Of a DNA stretch of 64,000 nucleotides, positions 1 to 8,227 are shown in pieces. The notes below the pieces were generated by a model that saw only the letters and a program-made list of their open reading frames with translations, was not told the DNA's origin and did not search any database. The stretch lies in contig NZ_CP019388.1 in NCBI RefSeq assembly GCF_001971725.1, forward strand, positions 2,418,001 through 2,482,000, read 5' to 3'. The stretch's first letter is position 1. Each line of letters starts with the position of its first letter. The DNA comes from Winogradskyella sp. J14-2 (GTDB taxonomy: Bacteria > Bacteroidota > Bacteroidia > Flavobacteriales > Flavobacteriaceae). Both the position numbers and the translations under genes were made by a program.

Positions 1-603
1 GATGAAAGAGATGCGCTAGACCCAACAGATGCAGATGATTTTGCGCGTATCGGAGAAATAGATCAAGAACGTTTTAAGTGGTTAGAATTTTACAAAATAA
101 AATTCAGAGCAGATTGGTATACAGCTTTAACCAAAAAACTGGTTCTAAGGCCAAGTGTAGAGTTTGGTTTCTTAGGCGCTTACAACAATGACAGAGGGGT
201 TATTCCTTTTGAGCGTTTCTTTGTGGGAGGTGATGGTTTAGGAAATTTTGCACTAGATGGTAGAGAGATTATTCAGCTTCGTGGTTATCCAAATCAATCT
301 CTGTCAACTACAGATGGTGGCTCAATTTACAATAAATTCTCGTTAGAGTTGCGCCATGCAATAACACTTGGTGCTCAAGCTAAAATTTATGCATTAGGAT
401 TTTTAGAGGGAGGGCAGTCTGTCAATAGTTTTAAGGATTTTAACCCTTTTAATGTAAGAAGATCTGCAGGTGTAGGCCTCAGGATTTTTATGCCTGCCTT
501 TGGATTATTGGGTATAGATTTTGGACATGCTTTCGACGATCTACCAGATGGCACATCTCCAAGAAAATGGGAAACACACTTTATAATTGGACAACAATTT
601 TAA
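1..603 (+). CDS. bamA: BamA outer membrane assembly factor, C-terminal part (5' truncated by window)
   Basis: The reading frame is open from base 1, so only the last 200 residues are seen. They form the end of an Omp85-type beta-barrel. The segment FERFFVGGDGLGNF is the conserved strand region ahead of the RGYPNQSLS motif (the VRGF/Y loop of Omp85 proteins). The tail has the RRSAGVGLRIFMPAFGLLGIDFGHAFD pattern of last barrel strands, and the protein ends in Phe as outer-membrane barrels usually do. BamA inserts beta-barrel proteins into the outer membrane. Two Skp/OmpH chaperone genes follow directly, which is the usual Bacteroidota order and supports BamA over TamA. The N-terminal POTRA domains lie outside the window. 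Confidence 0.9.
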   Translation, partial: DERDALDPTDADDFARIGEIDQERFKWLEFYKIKFRADWYTALTKKLVLRPSVEFGFLGAYNNDRGVIPFERFFVGGDGLGNFALDGREIIQLRGYPNQSLSTTDGGSIYNKFSLELRHAITLGAQAKIYALGFLEGGQSVNSFKDFNPFNVRRSAGVGLRIFMPAFGLLGIDFGHAFDDLPDGTSPRKWETHFIIGQQF

Positions 604-677
604 GTTTGGCACGATATTTTCTAAATGCTAAATACCTATTTCATTATGGTGTTAAAATTTTTAAGGATATATTTCGT

Positions 678-685
678 TAAATTTG
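678..685 (+). promoter_or_regulatory. possible -7 element (TAAATTTG) upstream of the first skp gene
   Basis: TAAATTTG matches the Bacteroidota -7 consensus TAnnTTTG and lies 71 bases before the ATG at 757. No clear TTG is seen at the -33 distance, so this is only a candidate. Read-through from bamA is the alternative. Confidence 0.3.
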
Positions 686-756
686 AAGATTAGTAACACT
701 AAAAAATGACGGAAAGATTGATAAGCAATTTAAAATGTCTCAAAACAAAAACAATC

Positions 757-1845
757 ATGATGAAATTTAAAGTTCTTTTTTTATTGGCAGTTATAGGTCT
801 AATGAGCTTTAGTAGTAATGCACAACGTGGTGTTAGAATAGGATATATAGATACAGAATATATTTTGCAAAATGTTCCAGAGTACCAAGAAGCATCCACA
901 CAATTAGACAAAAAAGTGCTTCAATGGAAAACTGAGATCGAAAAAAAACTTAGTGACATTGAGCAAAAAAAGAAAGAACTCGAAAACGAAAGCGTACTTC
1001 TAACCAAAGAGTTGTACGATGAGCGTATGGAAGATATTTCTTTTGAAGAAGCAGAAATTTTAGACTATCAACAAAAACGTTTCGGACCAAGCGGAGACCT
1101 TATGATTCAAAAACGACAGTTAATAGAACCAATACAAGACCAAATCTTCGCAGCAGTACAGCAAATAGCAGAGACTAAGAAGTTCGATTTTATTTTCGAC
1201 AAATCTGCTGATGTTGTAATGCTTTATTCCGCAGAACGATATGATATTAGCGAACAAGTTTTAAGAACTATCACTAGGACATCTAAGCGAAATCAAGCAA
1301 AAAGCAAAAAGGAGCGCAAAGAGCTAGAAGAAGAAGAGGTCGTCCCTGAGGTAAGCGAAGAGAAAGATGAAAGACAGAAAGCTTTAGAAGAACGTAAGGC
1401 TGCTAGAGAAGCTGAATTAGCAGCAAAACGTGCAGAACGCGAAAAAGCATTAGAAGCCAGAAGAGTACGGCAAGACTCTATAAGAGCTGCAAAAAAACGC
1501 GAAGCCGACGAACGAAGACAAAAAATACTAGACGCTAGAAACAAAACCGAAGATGACGAAAAAACAACAGAAAACGATAGTATATCTACGGAAGAAAATG
1601 AAGCTAAAACTATAGTAGACAAAAAGCGAGATTCTACCACAATAAAAAAGGACTCTGTAAGTGCTAAAAAGCCACTCACAGCTGCTGAAATAAAAGCCAA
1701 AGACAGAGAACGTAGGAGAAAGGAATTAGAAGAACGCAAACAAAGAATATTAGAGCAAAGAAAAAAAGCGCGCGAAGAACGCGAAAAACAACTTAAAAGA
1801 AGAGATTCTATAGCTAAGGCTAAGAAAGAAGAAGGAAACAATTAA
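757..1845 (+). CDS. OmpH/Skp family periplasmic chaperone with long charged coiled-coil tail
   Basis: The protein is 362 residues. A signal peptide (MMKFKVLFLLAVIGLMSFSSNAQ) precedes RIGYIDTEYILQNVPEYQEA, the typical OmpH/Skp start, and a helical prong region rich in Lys and Glu. Skp chaperones hold unfolded outer-membrane proteins in the periplasm for BamA. A normal Skp has about 170 residues. This one carries about 170 extra residues of Arg/Lys/Glu-rich sequence with many RRKELEERKQRILEQ-like stretches, probably a very long coiled coil or an unstructured basic/acidic tail. The start was set at the ATG pair at 757 because the signal peptide begins there; the in-frame extension back to 706 would put charged residues ahead of it. 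It lies between bamA and a second skp gene. Confidence 0.85.
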   Translation: MMKFKVLFLLAVIGLMSFSSNAQRGVRIGYIDTEYILQNVPEYQEASTQLDKKVLQWKTEIEKKLSDIEQKKKELENESVLLTKELYDERMEDISFEEAEILDYQQKRFGPSGDLMIQKRQLIEPIQDQIFAAVQQIAETKKFDFIFDKSADVVMLYSAERYDISEQVLRTITRTSKRNQAKSKKERKELEEEEVVPEVSEEKDERQKALEERKAAREAELAAKRAEREKALEARRVRQDSIRAAKKREADERRQKILDARNKTEDDEKTTENDSISTEENEAKTIVDKKRDSTTIKKDSVSAKKPLTAAEIKAKDRERRRKELEERKQRILEQRKKAREEREKQLKRRDSIAKAKKEEGNN

Positions 1846-1877
1846 TAATTATAACACACAAATACAATTTAGAAAAA

Positions 1878-2426
1878 ATGAAATCAAAGATTCACGAACT
1901 CACTAAAATAAATAGATTTAACGTGAGTAAACATTTAAAATCATTATTATTTGCAACAGCACTTTTTATAGGAGCAACTAGTTTTATGTCGGCTCAAAGT
2001 AAAATTGCACATATTAATAAACAAGAGTTGATTAAAGCAATGCCTGCATATGCAGCAGCTCAAGCAGAAATAGAAAAATTGGGTAAAACCTACGAAGCTC
2101 AATTTCAAGACTCATTAAAAGAGATAGATAGTAAAGTAAAGCAATACAATGCTGAAGCAGCAGCACAAACTGAAGATGAGAATTTAAAGCGTATGAAAGA
2201 AGTTGAGGGTATGAAACAGTCATTAGCACAGTACCAACAACAAATGAATCAAGACCTGAGTAAAAAAGAATACGATTTATTAAAACCTATATTAGAAGAA
2301 GCTGACAAAGCAATACAGGCAGTTGCTAAAGCTCAAGGCTTTCAGTACGTATTAGATGCTGGTATGCTAATCGTAGCAGACGGTAAAGATTTAATGGCAG
2401 ATGTAAAGGCTCATTTAAAAATATAA
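1878..2426 (+). CDS. OmpH/Skp family periplasmic chaperone
   Basis: The product is 182 residues, the usual Skp size. After a somewhat long N-terminus the hydrophobic core LLFATALFIGATSFMSAQ is a signal peptide. SKIAHINKQELIKAMPAYAAAQAEIEK is the family's N-terminal beta segment running into the first helix. The middle is an amphipathic coiled coil (about residues 65-145) and the end returns to a beta strand (GFQYVLDAGMLIVADG). It lies 32 bases after the longer Skp paralogue and is probably cotranscribed with it and bamA. The expected role is to carry nascent outer-membrane proteins through the periplasm to BamA. A strong terminator hairpin follows. Confidence 0.88.
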   Translation: MKSKIHELTKINRFNVSKHLKSLLFATALFIGATSFMSAQSKIAHINKQELIKAMPAYAAAQAEIEKLGKTYEAQFQDSLKEIDSKVKQYNAEAAAQTEDENLKRMKEVEGMKQSLAQYQQQMNQDLSKKEYDLLKPILEEADKAIQAVAKAQGFQYVLDAGMLIVADGKDLMADVKAHLKI

Positions 2427-2448
2427 TTAGTTTTTAAAATAAATTTTG

Positions 2449-2485
2449 AGAAAGTCGCTTTGTTAAAAGCGACTTTCTATTTTTG
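2449..2485 (+). terminator. intrinsic terminator after the second skp gene
   Basis: A 12-bp perfect stem (AGAAAGTCGCTT paired with AAGCGACTTTCT) with a 6-base loop is followed by TATTTTTG. It ends only a few bases before the murI ATG, so murI probably needs its own start signal or escapes by read-through. Confidence 0.75.
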
Positions 2486-2490
2486 TAAGT

Positions 2491-3270
2491 ATGAGTAATT
2501 ATCCAATTGGTATTTTTGATTCTGGTGTTGGTGGTACTTCCATTTTTAAGGAAATACATGCCTTGCTCCCTAATGAAAATATAATCTACTTAGCAGATAG
2601 TAAAAATGCTCCTTATGGTAATAAAACTCAAGAAGAGATTAAGAGTCTTTCAATAAAGAATACAGAGCATCTGCTGGGCAAAAATTGTAAAATCATTGTG
2701 GTTGCATGTAATACAGCGACAACCAATGCCATATCCTATTTGCGAGCTAATTATGATGTTCCATTTATTGGCATTGAGCCTGCCATAAAACCAGCTGCTT
2801 TAAATACCAAAACCAACGCAGTGGGCATTTTAGCCACAAGAGGAACACTCAGCAGTCAACTCTTTCATAAAACTTCAGATTTGTATGCTAATGGCATAAA
2901 AGTGATAGAGCAGATAGGTGAGGGTATAGTGCCATTAATTGAATCAGGTAAGTTAAATTCAAGTGAAATGAAAGATCTGTTACAACTTTATTTAGAGCCA
3001 ATGCTAAAGGCTAATATAGACTACCTGGTTTTAGGTTGTACGCATTATCCTTATTTAATACCAATGTTAGAAACAATGCTTCCTGAGGATGTGAAAATCA
3101 TAGATTCTGGATTGGCAGTCGCCAAGCAAACAAAAGCAGTTTTGCAATCTCAAGATTTATTGAATTTAGATGGAGCAACGCCTTCAGTAAAACTATATTC
3201 TAATAGTAACGTTGAGGTCTTAAAATCGTTAGTAGATGGCAAGTTTGAAACCTCATTTTTAGATTTTTAA
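2491..3270 (+). CDS. murI: glutamate racemase
   Basis: The product is 259 residues. It interconverts L- and D-glutamate in the cytoplasm, giving D-Glu for peptidoglycan. The family motifs are all visible: IGIFDSGVGGTSI at the N-terminus, ADSKNAPYG, VACNTATTNA with the first catalytic Cys (about residue 73), and LGCTHYPYL with the second catalytic Cys (about residue 183). Length and order are normal. It follows the bamA-skp-skp group, as in many Bacteroidota, and is convergent with the next gene, the stop codons being only six bases apart. Confidence 0.95.
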   Translation: MSNYPIGIFDSGVGGTSIFKEIHALLPNENIIYLADSKNAPYGNKTQEEIKSLSIKNTEHLLGKNCKIIVVACNTATTNAISYLRANYDVPFIGIEPAIKPAALNTKTNAVGILATRGTLSSQLFHKTSDLYANGIKVIEQIGEGIVPLIESGKLNSSEMKDLLQLYLEPMLKANIDYLVLGCTHYPYLIPMLETMLPEDVKIIDSGLAVAKQTKAVLQSQDLLNLDGATPSVKLYSNSNVEVLKSLVDGKFETSFLDF

Positions 3271-3276
3271 AGCTTA

Positions 3277-3795
3277 TTACTCTTCTTTAAACCAGCTAGA
3301 ATATTTCACGTAGTTATTTGCAATACGGTCAATTTCTCCAGAGATTAATTCCTCACTAATATCCTTTACTTTTTTAGCAGGTAAACCTGCATAGATACTA
3401 CCAGATTCTACAATTGTGTTTTTGGTTACTACAGCACCAGCGGCAATGATACTATTGCTTTCAATAACGCAGTCATCCATTACAATGCTTCCCATTCCAA
3501 TAAGTACGTTGTCGTGTATTTTGCATCCATGAACAATAGCGTTATGGCCAATAGAAACGTTATTGCCAATAGTAGTTGGCGATTTTTGATATGTTGCATG
3601 GATGACAGCACCATCTTGTATATTCACTTTATTTCCAATCTTTATATAATGTACATCACCTCTAACAACGGCATTGAACCAAATACTACATTGGCTTCCC
3701 ATAGTAACTTCTCCAACAATAGTTGCGTTTTCGGCAACAAAACAATCTTCAGGGATTTGCGGATGTATATTTCTAACGGGTTTAATAATTGGCAT
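3277..3795 (-). CDS. gamma carbonic anhydrase family / hexapeptide-repeat protein
   Basis: The product is 172 residues and has the left-handed beta-helix hexapeptide pattern throughout (IVGEVTMGSQCSIWFNAVVRGD, VSIGHNAIVHGC, VLIGMGSIVMDD). The segment FNAVVRGD and the His-rich turns (VIHATY, IGHNAIVHG) match the PaaY/YrdA/CaiE-like gamma-CA group, whose three metal-binding His residues are present at the expected turns. The C-terminal helix is normal. These proteins are trimeric and cytoplasmic; whether this one hydrates CO2 or acts on another substrate cannot be told from sequence. It sits just downstream of a methyltransferase gene on the same strand (26-base gap) and is probably cotranscribed with it. 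Confidence 0.88.
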   Translation of the reverse strand: MPIIKPVRNIHPQIPEDCFVAENATIVGEVTMGSQCSIWFNAVVRGDVHYIKIGNKVNIQDGAVIHATYQKSPTTIGNNVSIGHNAIVHGCKIHDNVLIGMGSIVMDDCVIESNSIIAAGAVVTKNTIVESGSIYAGLPAKKVKDISEELISGEIDRIANNYVKYSSWFKEE

Positions 3796-3821
3796 AATTA
3801 TAATTTTATGAATGAATAATT

Positions 3822-4355
3822 TTAAATCTTCTTCAATTTGCTAAAAACATCCCAAATAACCACACCAGTACTTACTGAGATGTTTAAAGAGTGTTTTGTG
3901 CCAAATTGTGGTATTTCTATAACTTCATCACTGGCAGTTACAACATCTTGTGCCACACCTCTAACTTCATTACCAAATACGAATGCGTATTTAGTATTAG
4001 GTTGAGGTTGAAATTTATCTAACATCGTAGCATGTTCAGCCTGTTCAATGGCACAGATTTTTACACCTTCATGTTTTAAATTGGTAACAACATCTATTGT
4101 GTTTTCTGCATATTCCCAATCAACAGTTTCGGTGCTTCCTAGAGCTGTTTTGCGAATATCGTTATGTGGAGGTTGAGCTGTAATGCCACAGAGGTAAATT
4201 TTTTCAATTAAAAAAGCATCACTCGTTCTAAAAACAGATCCAATATTATTCAAACTACGAATATTATCCAAAATGATAATTATTGGTGATTTTTTAGCGT
4301 CTTTAAATTCAGAAACATCGAGACGGTCTAATTCGCTATTTTTTAATTTGCGCAT
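3822..4355 (-). CDS. SpoU/TrmH family RNA 2'-O-ribose methyltransferase
   Basis: The product is 177 residues, a minimal SPOUT methyltransferase without the N-terminal substrate-binding domain seen in longer relatives. Motif 1 is DNIRSLNNIGSVFRTSDAF, motif 2 is FVFGNEVRGV and motif 3 is EIPQFGTKHSLNISVSTGV. Together these form the trefoil-knot SAM site of TrmH/TrmL-type enzymes. The target (tRNA or rRNA) cannot be assigned. The gene is divergent from mutS and lies upstream of the gamma-CA gene. Confidence 0.9.
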   Translation of the reverse strand: MRKLKNSELDRLDVSEFKDAKKSPIIIILDNIRSLNNIGSVFRTSDAFLIEKIYLCGITAQPPHNDIRKTALGSTETVDWEYAENTIDVVTNLKHEGVKICAIEQAEHATMLDKFQPQPNTKYAFVFGNEVRGVAQDVVTASDEVIEIPQFGTKHSLNISVSTGVVIWDVFSKLKKI

Positions 4356-4465
4356 GTTGAAATGTTATGTGTTTTGTAAATAACTTATGCTTAAAAGACT
4401 TCATATAGTGAGGCTATTTGGCTACATTAGCAATCTTACAATTACAGCAAAAATACACATTTCTC

Positions 4466-7078
4466 TTGGCTAAAAAGGCAAAAAAAGAAACACCATTAAT
4501 GAAGCAGTACAATGCTATTAAAGCAAAGTATCCTGATGCATTATTGCTGTTTAGAGTTGGAGATTTTTATGAAACCTTTGGTAGTGATGCTATAAAAGCA
4601 TCAAAAATACTAGATATTATCTTAACCAAACGTGGTGCAGGTAGCGATAGCGAAACTGAATTGGCTGGTTTTCCGCATCATTCCTTAAATACCTATTTAC
4701 CAAAGTTGGTAAAAGCAGGTGAGCGTGTGGCAATTTGCGATCAGCTTGAAGATCCTAAACAGACCAAAAAAATTGTTAAGCGCGGAGTTACAGAATTGGT
4801 AACGCCTGGCGTAGCATTAAATGATGATATTTTACACTCTAAGTCTAATAACTTTTTGTGTGCTGTTCATTTTGATAAAACCTACATCGGAATTTCGTTT
4901 TTAGACATCTCAACAGGTGAATTTTTAACCTCTCAAGGGGATGCAGAATATATAGATAAGTTACTTCAGAATTTTAATCCTAGTGAAGTGCTTATTTCAA
5001 AAAAATGCAGAAAGTCTTTCATTGAAACGTTTGGAAATGATTTTCATAATTTTTATCTCGAAGACTGGGTGTTTCAAGCAGATTATGCCAATGAAACATT
5101 AACCAAGCATTTTAATACTAAAACTTTAAAAGGGTTTGGCGTAGAAGATTTGTATGAAGGTATTATTGCTTCAGGAGTTGTGTTGCACTATTTGAGTGAA
5201 ACAAGGCATAACAAGTTAGATCATATCGCAACCATTTCCAGAATTGCTACAGACGATTATGTTTGGATGGATAAATTCACCATTAGAAATTTAGAATTAT
5301 ACCATTCTACCAATGCCAATGCAGTAACCTTAATTAACGTTATTGACAAAACAATTTCGGCAATGGGAGGTCGTACCTTAAAACGTTGGTTAGCCTTGCC
5401 ATTAAAGCATGCCGAAAAAATAAAACAACGCCATGAGGTTGTTAAGTATTTATTGGAGCATGATGTTGCGCTTCAAAAAATGCAAGGACACATAAAGCAT
5501 ATTGGAGATATAGAACGTCTTATTTCTAAGATTGCAACCACTAAGGTAAGTCCACGCGAAGTGATTCAGCTTAAAAATTCTTTGGAAGCAATTGTTCCTA
5601 TTAAGTCTGTTGCAGAAAGTTGTGAAAATGAAGCCTTAAAAATTATTGGAAGTAGTCTTCATAATTGCGATTTACTACGCGAAAAAATAAAGCAAACGCT
5701 AAACGAAGAAGCTCCGGTTAATGTCTTAAAAGGGAATACTATTGCTGAAGGTTTTTCAGAAGAGCTTGATGAGCTTAGAGGTTTGTCAAAGTCAGGCAAG
5801 GACTATCTAGATCAAATGTTAGAGCGCGAGTGTGAGCATACAGGCATTCCGTCATTAAAAATAGCATCAAACAATGTGTTTGGCTATTACATTGAAGTTA
5901 GAAATACGCACAAAGATAAAGTGCCGCAAGAGTGGGTGCGAAAGCAAACATTGGTAAGTGCAGAGCGTTACATTACCGAAGAGTTAAAAGAATACGAAGC
6001 AAAAATATTAGGTGCCGAAGAGCGTATTTTAGCTATAGAGCAACAGTTGTTTGCGGAGTTGGTAAGCTGGATGCATCAATTTATCGTTCAGGTACAGCAA
6101 AATGCGCAATTAGTTGGTCAGTTAGATTGCCTTTGTGGCTTTGCGAGCTTGGCAAAGAGTAATAACTATTCTTATCCTCAAATTGATGACAGTTTTGAGC
6201 TAGATATTAAGGAAGGTCGTCATCCTGTTATAGAAAAACAATTACCATTAGGTGAAGCTTATATTGCAAATGATGTTTACCTCGATAGAGAATCGCAGCA
6301 AATTATAATGATTACTGGGCCAAACATGTCTGGTAAATCGGCAATTTTAAGACAAACGGCATTAATTGTATTACTAGCACAGATAGGAAGTTTTGTACCA
6401 GCAGCACAAGCCAGAATTGGACTTGTAGATAAGATTTTTACACGAGTAGGAGCGAGCGACAATATTTCTATGGGAGAATCTACGTTTATGGTAGAAATGA
6501 ATGAAACAGCATCAATTCTCAACAATATTTCAGAACGAAGTTTGGTGCTGTTAGATGAAATTGGTCGTGGTACGAGTACCTATGATGGTATTTCTATCGC
6601 TTGGGCCATAAGTGAATATTTACATGAGCATCCTGCACGACCAAAAACATTATTTGCAACACATTACCACGAACTTAATGAAATGACAGAAACCTTTAAC
6701 AGGATTAAAAACTTTAATGTAGCTGTTAAAGAATTAAAAGACAATGTACTTTTTGTTAGAAAACTAATTGAAGGAGGAAGCGAACATAGTTTTGGTATTC
6801 ATGTTGCTAAAATGGCTGGTATGCCACAGCAGGTTATAAGCCGTGCAAATAAAATACTTTCTAAACTTGAAAAATCCCACTCAAGTGATGAGCTGACGGA
6901 TAAAGTAAGATCTTTAAAAGACGATATGCAGCTAAGCTTCTTTAACTTAGATGACCCTCTTTTAGAAGAGATTAAAGACCAAATTTTACAAACAGATATA
7001 GATACGTTAACACCTGTAGAAGCCCTAATGAAGCTCAACGAGATTAAACGAATGCTCTTAAAGAAAAAGCAAGCATAG
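4466..7078 (+). CDS. mutS: DNA mismatch repair protein MutS
   Basis: About 870 residues. MutS recognises base mismatches and starts methyl-independent repair with MutL. The mismatch-binding motif [13 protein letters not shown] (Phe and Glu of the F-x-E wedge) is near the N-terminus, followed by connector, core and clamp domains. The ABC ATPase carries Walker [18 protein letters not shown], Walker [17 protein letters not shown] and ATHYHELNE. There is no ATG before residue 12. The best start is TTG at 4466, giving [20 protein letters not shown], which resembles the usual flavobacterial start. A second TTG at 4418 would add 16 residues, and the first ATG (4499) would remove residues just before the conserved KQYxxIK segment. 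The gene ends just before a tRNA promoter. Confidence 0.93.
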   Translation: MAKKAKKETPLMKQYNAIKAKYPDALLLFRVGDFYETFGSDAIKASKILDIILTKRGAGSDSETELAGFPHHSLNTYLPKLVKAGERVAICDQLEDPKQTKKIVKRGVTELVTPGVALNDDILHSKSNNFLCAVHFDKTYIGISFLDISTGEFLTSQGDAEYIDKLLQNFNPSEVLISKKCRKSFIETFGNDFHNFYLEDWVFQADYANETLTKHFNTKTLKGFGVEDLYEGIIASGVVLHYLSETRHNKLDHIATISRIATDDYVWMDKFTIRNLELYHSTNANAVTLINVIDKTISAMGGRTLKRWLALPLKHAEKIKQRHEVVKYLLEHDVALQKMQGHIKHIGDIERLISKIATTKVSPREVIQLKNSLEAIVPIKSVAESCENEALKIIGSSLHNCDLLREKIKQTLNEEAPVNVLKGNTIAEGFSEELDELRGLSKSGKDYLDQMLERECEHTGIPSLKIASNNVFGYYIEVRNTHKDKVPQEWVRKQTLVSAERYITEELKEYEAKILGAEERILAIEQQLFAELVSWMHQFIVQVQQNAQLVGQLDCLCGFASLAKSNNYSYPQIDDSFELDIKEGRHPVIEKQLPLGEAYIANDVYLDRESQQIIMITGPNMSGKSAILRQTALIVLLAQIGSFVPAAQARIGLVDKIFTRVGASDNISMGESTFMVEMNETASILNNISERSLVLLDEIGRGTSTYDGISIAWAISEYLHEHPARPKTLFATHYHELNEMTETFNRIKNFNVAVKELKDNVLFVRKLIEGGSEHSFGIHVAKMAGMPQQVISRANKILSKLEKSHSSDELTDKVRSLKDDMQLSFFNLDDPLLEEIKDQILQTDIDTLTPVEALMKLNEIKRMLLKKKQA

Positions 7079-7106
7079 TTACGGTGTAATTTATTTAAAA
7101 AAAGTC

Positions 7107-7136
7107 TTTGCATTTATAAGATTTATTTTAAATTTG
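7107..7136 (+). promoter_or_regulatory. Bacteroidota-type promoter of the tRNA pair
   Basis: TTTG (7107-7110) and TAAATTTG (7129-7136) are separated by 18 bases. This is an exact match to the known Bacteroidota housekeeping consensus (TTG about 19 bases before TAnnTTTG). Transcription would begin near 7142, about 30 bases before tRNA-Gly. Confidence 0.75.
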
Positions 7137-7172
7137 CATCCGCTTTTATAACAAAACAGTTCTTTAAAAAAT

Positions 7173-7247
7173 GCGAAAGTAGCTCAGGGGTAGAGCATCA
7201 CCTTGCCAAGGTGAGGGTCGCGGGTTCAAATCCCGTCTTTCGCTCCA
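7173..7247 (+). tRNA. tRNA-Gly (anticodon GCC)
   Basis: The cloverleaf folds cleanly: acceptor GCGAAAG with CTTTCGC, D arm GCTC...GAGC, anticodon arm TCACC-TTGCCAA-GGTGA with anticodon GCC, and T arm GCGGG-TTCAAAT-CCCGT. The discriminator is T and CCA is encoded (7245-7247). Confidence 0.95.
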
Positions 7248-7288
7248 CAATAATATATACCAATTAAAGTTACAGCCCGTAACTTGAT

Positions 7289-7373
7289 GCTGAAGTGGTG
7301 GAATTGGTAGACACGTTGGACTTAAAATCCAATGGCCATTATGGCCGTGCGGGTTCAAGTCCCGCCTTCAGTA
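7289..7373 (+). tRNA. tRNA-Leu (anticodon TAA)
   Basis: This is a class II tRNA with a long variable arm (GGCCATTATGGCC). The acceptor GCTGAAG pairs with CTTCAGT (first pair G-U, also seen in other bacterial tRNA-Leu). The anticodon loop CTTAAAA gives TAA, and the T arm is GCGGG-TTCAAGT-CCCGC. CCA is not encoded. It lies 41 bases after tRNA-Gly and probably shares its transcript. Confidence 0.95.
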
Positions 7374-7374
7374 C

Positions 7375-7411
7375 AAAACCTCCTTTGTTTATTGACATTG
7401 GAGGTTTTTTG
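7375..7411 (+). terminator. intrinsic terminator of the tRNA operon
   Basis: AAAACCTCC pairs with GGAGGTTTT across a 16-base loop, and a T-run (TTTTTTGTTTTT) follows directly after tRNA-Leu. Confidence 0.75.
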
Positions 7412-7728
7412 TTTTTATTAGGATCTAACTAAATTCTAGAACAACTTTATGTGTTGGTTTTACAATAGGTTTACGTAGTGTACAGATAGAGAAGCTTTAG
7501 CGCTTTGCTGAGGCTTTTGTTGCATTAATTTAATGAAAATCGGATTAATTGTTACTCAAATAATAGCCGCTTTTCTTTAATTTTTTAAGAATAAACGCAT
7601 TTTCTGCCCTACTGCTAAGCGGTTTTTTTTAGCGCTATACATTACTATGGCACAGGTTTAATTCTTCAAAAAATAACAAAACAAAAGTTATTATTTATTT
7701 ATATTTAGAATTTTAAAAAAGTTTAAAC
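7412..7728. other. 317-base intergenic region without recognised gene
   Basis: No convincing coding frame, tRNA or promoter consensus was found. CCGCTT (7567-7572) could pair over a long loop with AAGCGG (7617-7622), which runs into eight T residues. The loop is too long for this to be called a terminator. Confidence 0.5.
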
Positions 7729-8115
7729 ATGAGTATGTTCTATAATTATGATTTGGGTGGTGCGAAAATTTTTATTTTCGATGAATTTTTGGTAAACCAA
7801 ATCGAAGAGGGTGAAACCGTAACACCAAAAGATAACGAGATTCTACGAAAAATTATTGACAGACATTTTAGTAATAAACCTGTTATTTATATATCTAACA
7901 GACATTTTTCGTATTCGGTAGATCCTTTGACTTATTTAACTACCTCAAAAATTCATAATTTATTGGCAATAGCTATTGTTACAGATAAACCTGTAGCACG
8001 CGATAATGCTCAATTTGAAAGCAACTTTTATTCTAAACCGTTTAAGATATTTGATACGCTGAGTCAAGCTATGGAATGGGTCCACAAAGTCATTCTCGAA
8101 GAATATGAAGGTTAA
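7729..8115 (+). CDS. small conserved cytoplasmic protein, STAS/SpoIIAA-like fold suspected
   Basis: The product is 128 residues without signal peptide or membrane segment. The pattern fits a small alpha/beta fold of the STAS/SpoIIAA-like type: a first strand (KIFIFDEFLVNQI), a helix (NEILRKIIDRHF), a central strand NKPVIYISNRHFSYSVDP, then NLLAIAIVTDKPVARDNA, and a final helix (TLSQAMEWVHKVI). Proteins of this shape are common in Flavobacteriaceae, but no function is known to me. The gene stands alone between the tRNA operon and the convergent cardiolipin synthase gene. Confidence 0.7.
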   Translation: MSMFYNYDLGGAKIFIFDEFLVNQIEEGETVTPKDNEILRKIIDRHFSNKPVIYISNRHFSYSVDPLTYLTTSKIHNLLAIAIVTDKPVARDNAQFESNFYSKPFKIFDTLSQAMEWVHKVILEEYEG

Positions 8116-8227
8116 TTTTGCACGTATACTAATTGACAAACCAAATTGGGTAATTAACTAAAATCTTAAAAATGTAATACTTAGTTTTGACCAGACTTTA
8201 TTTTGTTACGGTATGTTATTTTAATGA

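Noticed and set aside
1293..1841. Long open frame on the minus strand opposite the first skp gene
   Set aside because: It is the complement of the Lys/Glu-rich tail and shows only Ser/Leu-rich bias. The plus-strand gene has a signal peptide and family motifs.
7412..7728. Possible non-coding RNA after the tRNA operon
   Set aside because: No clear promoter, and only a weak long-loop pairing near the end; not enough to call an RNA gene.
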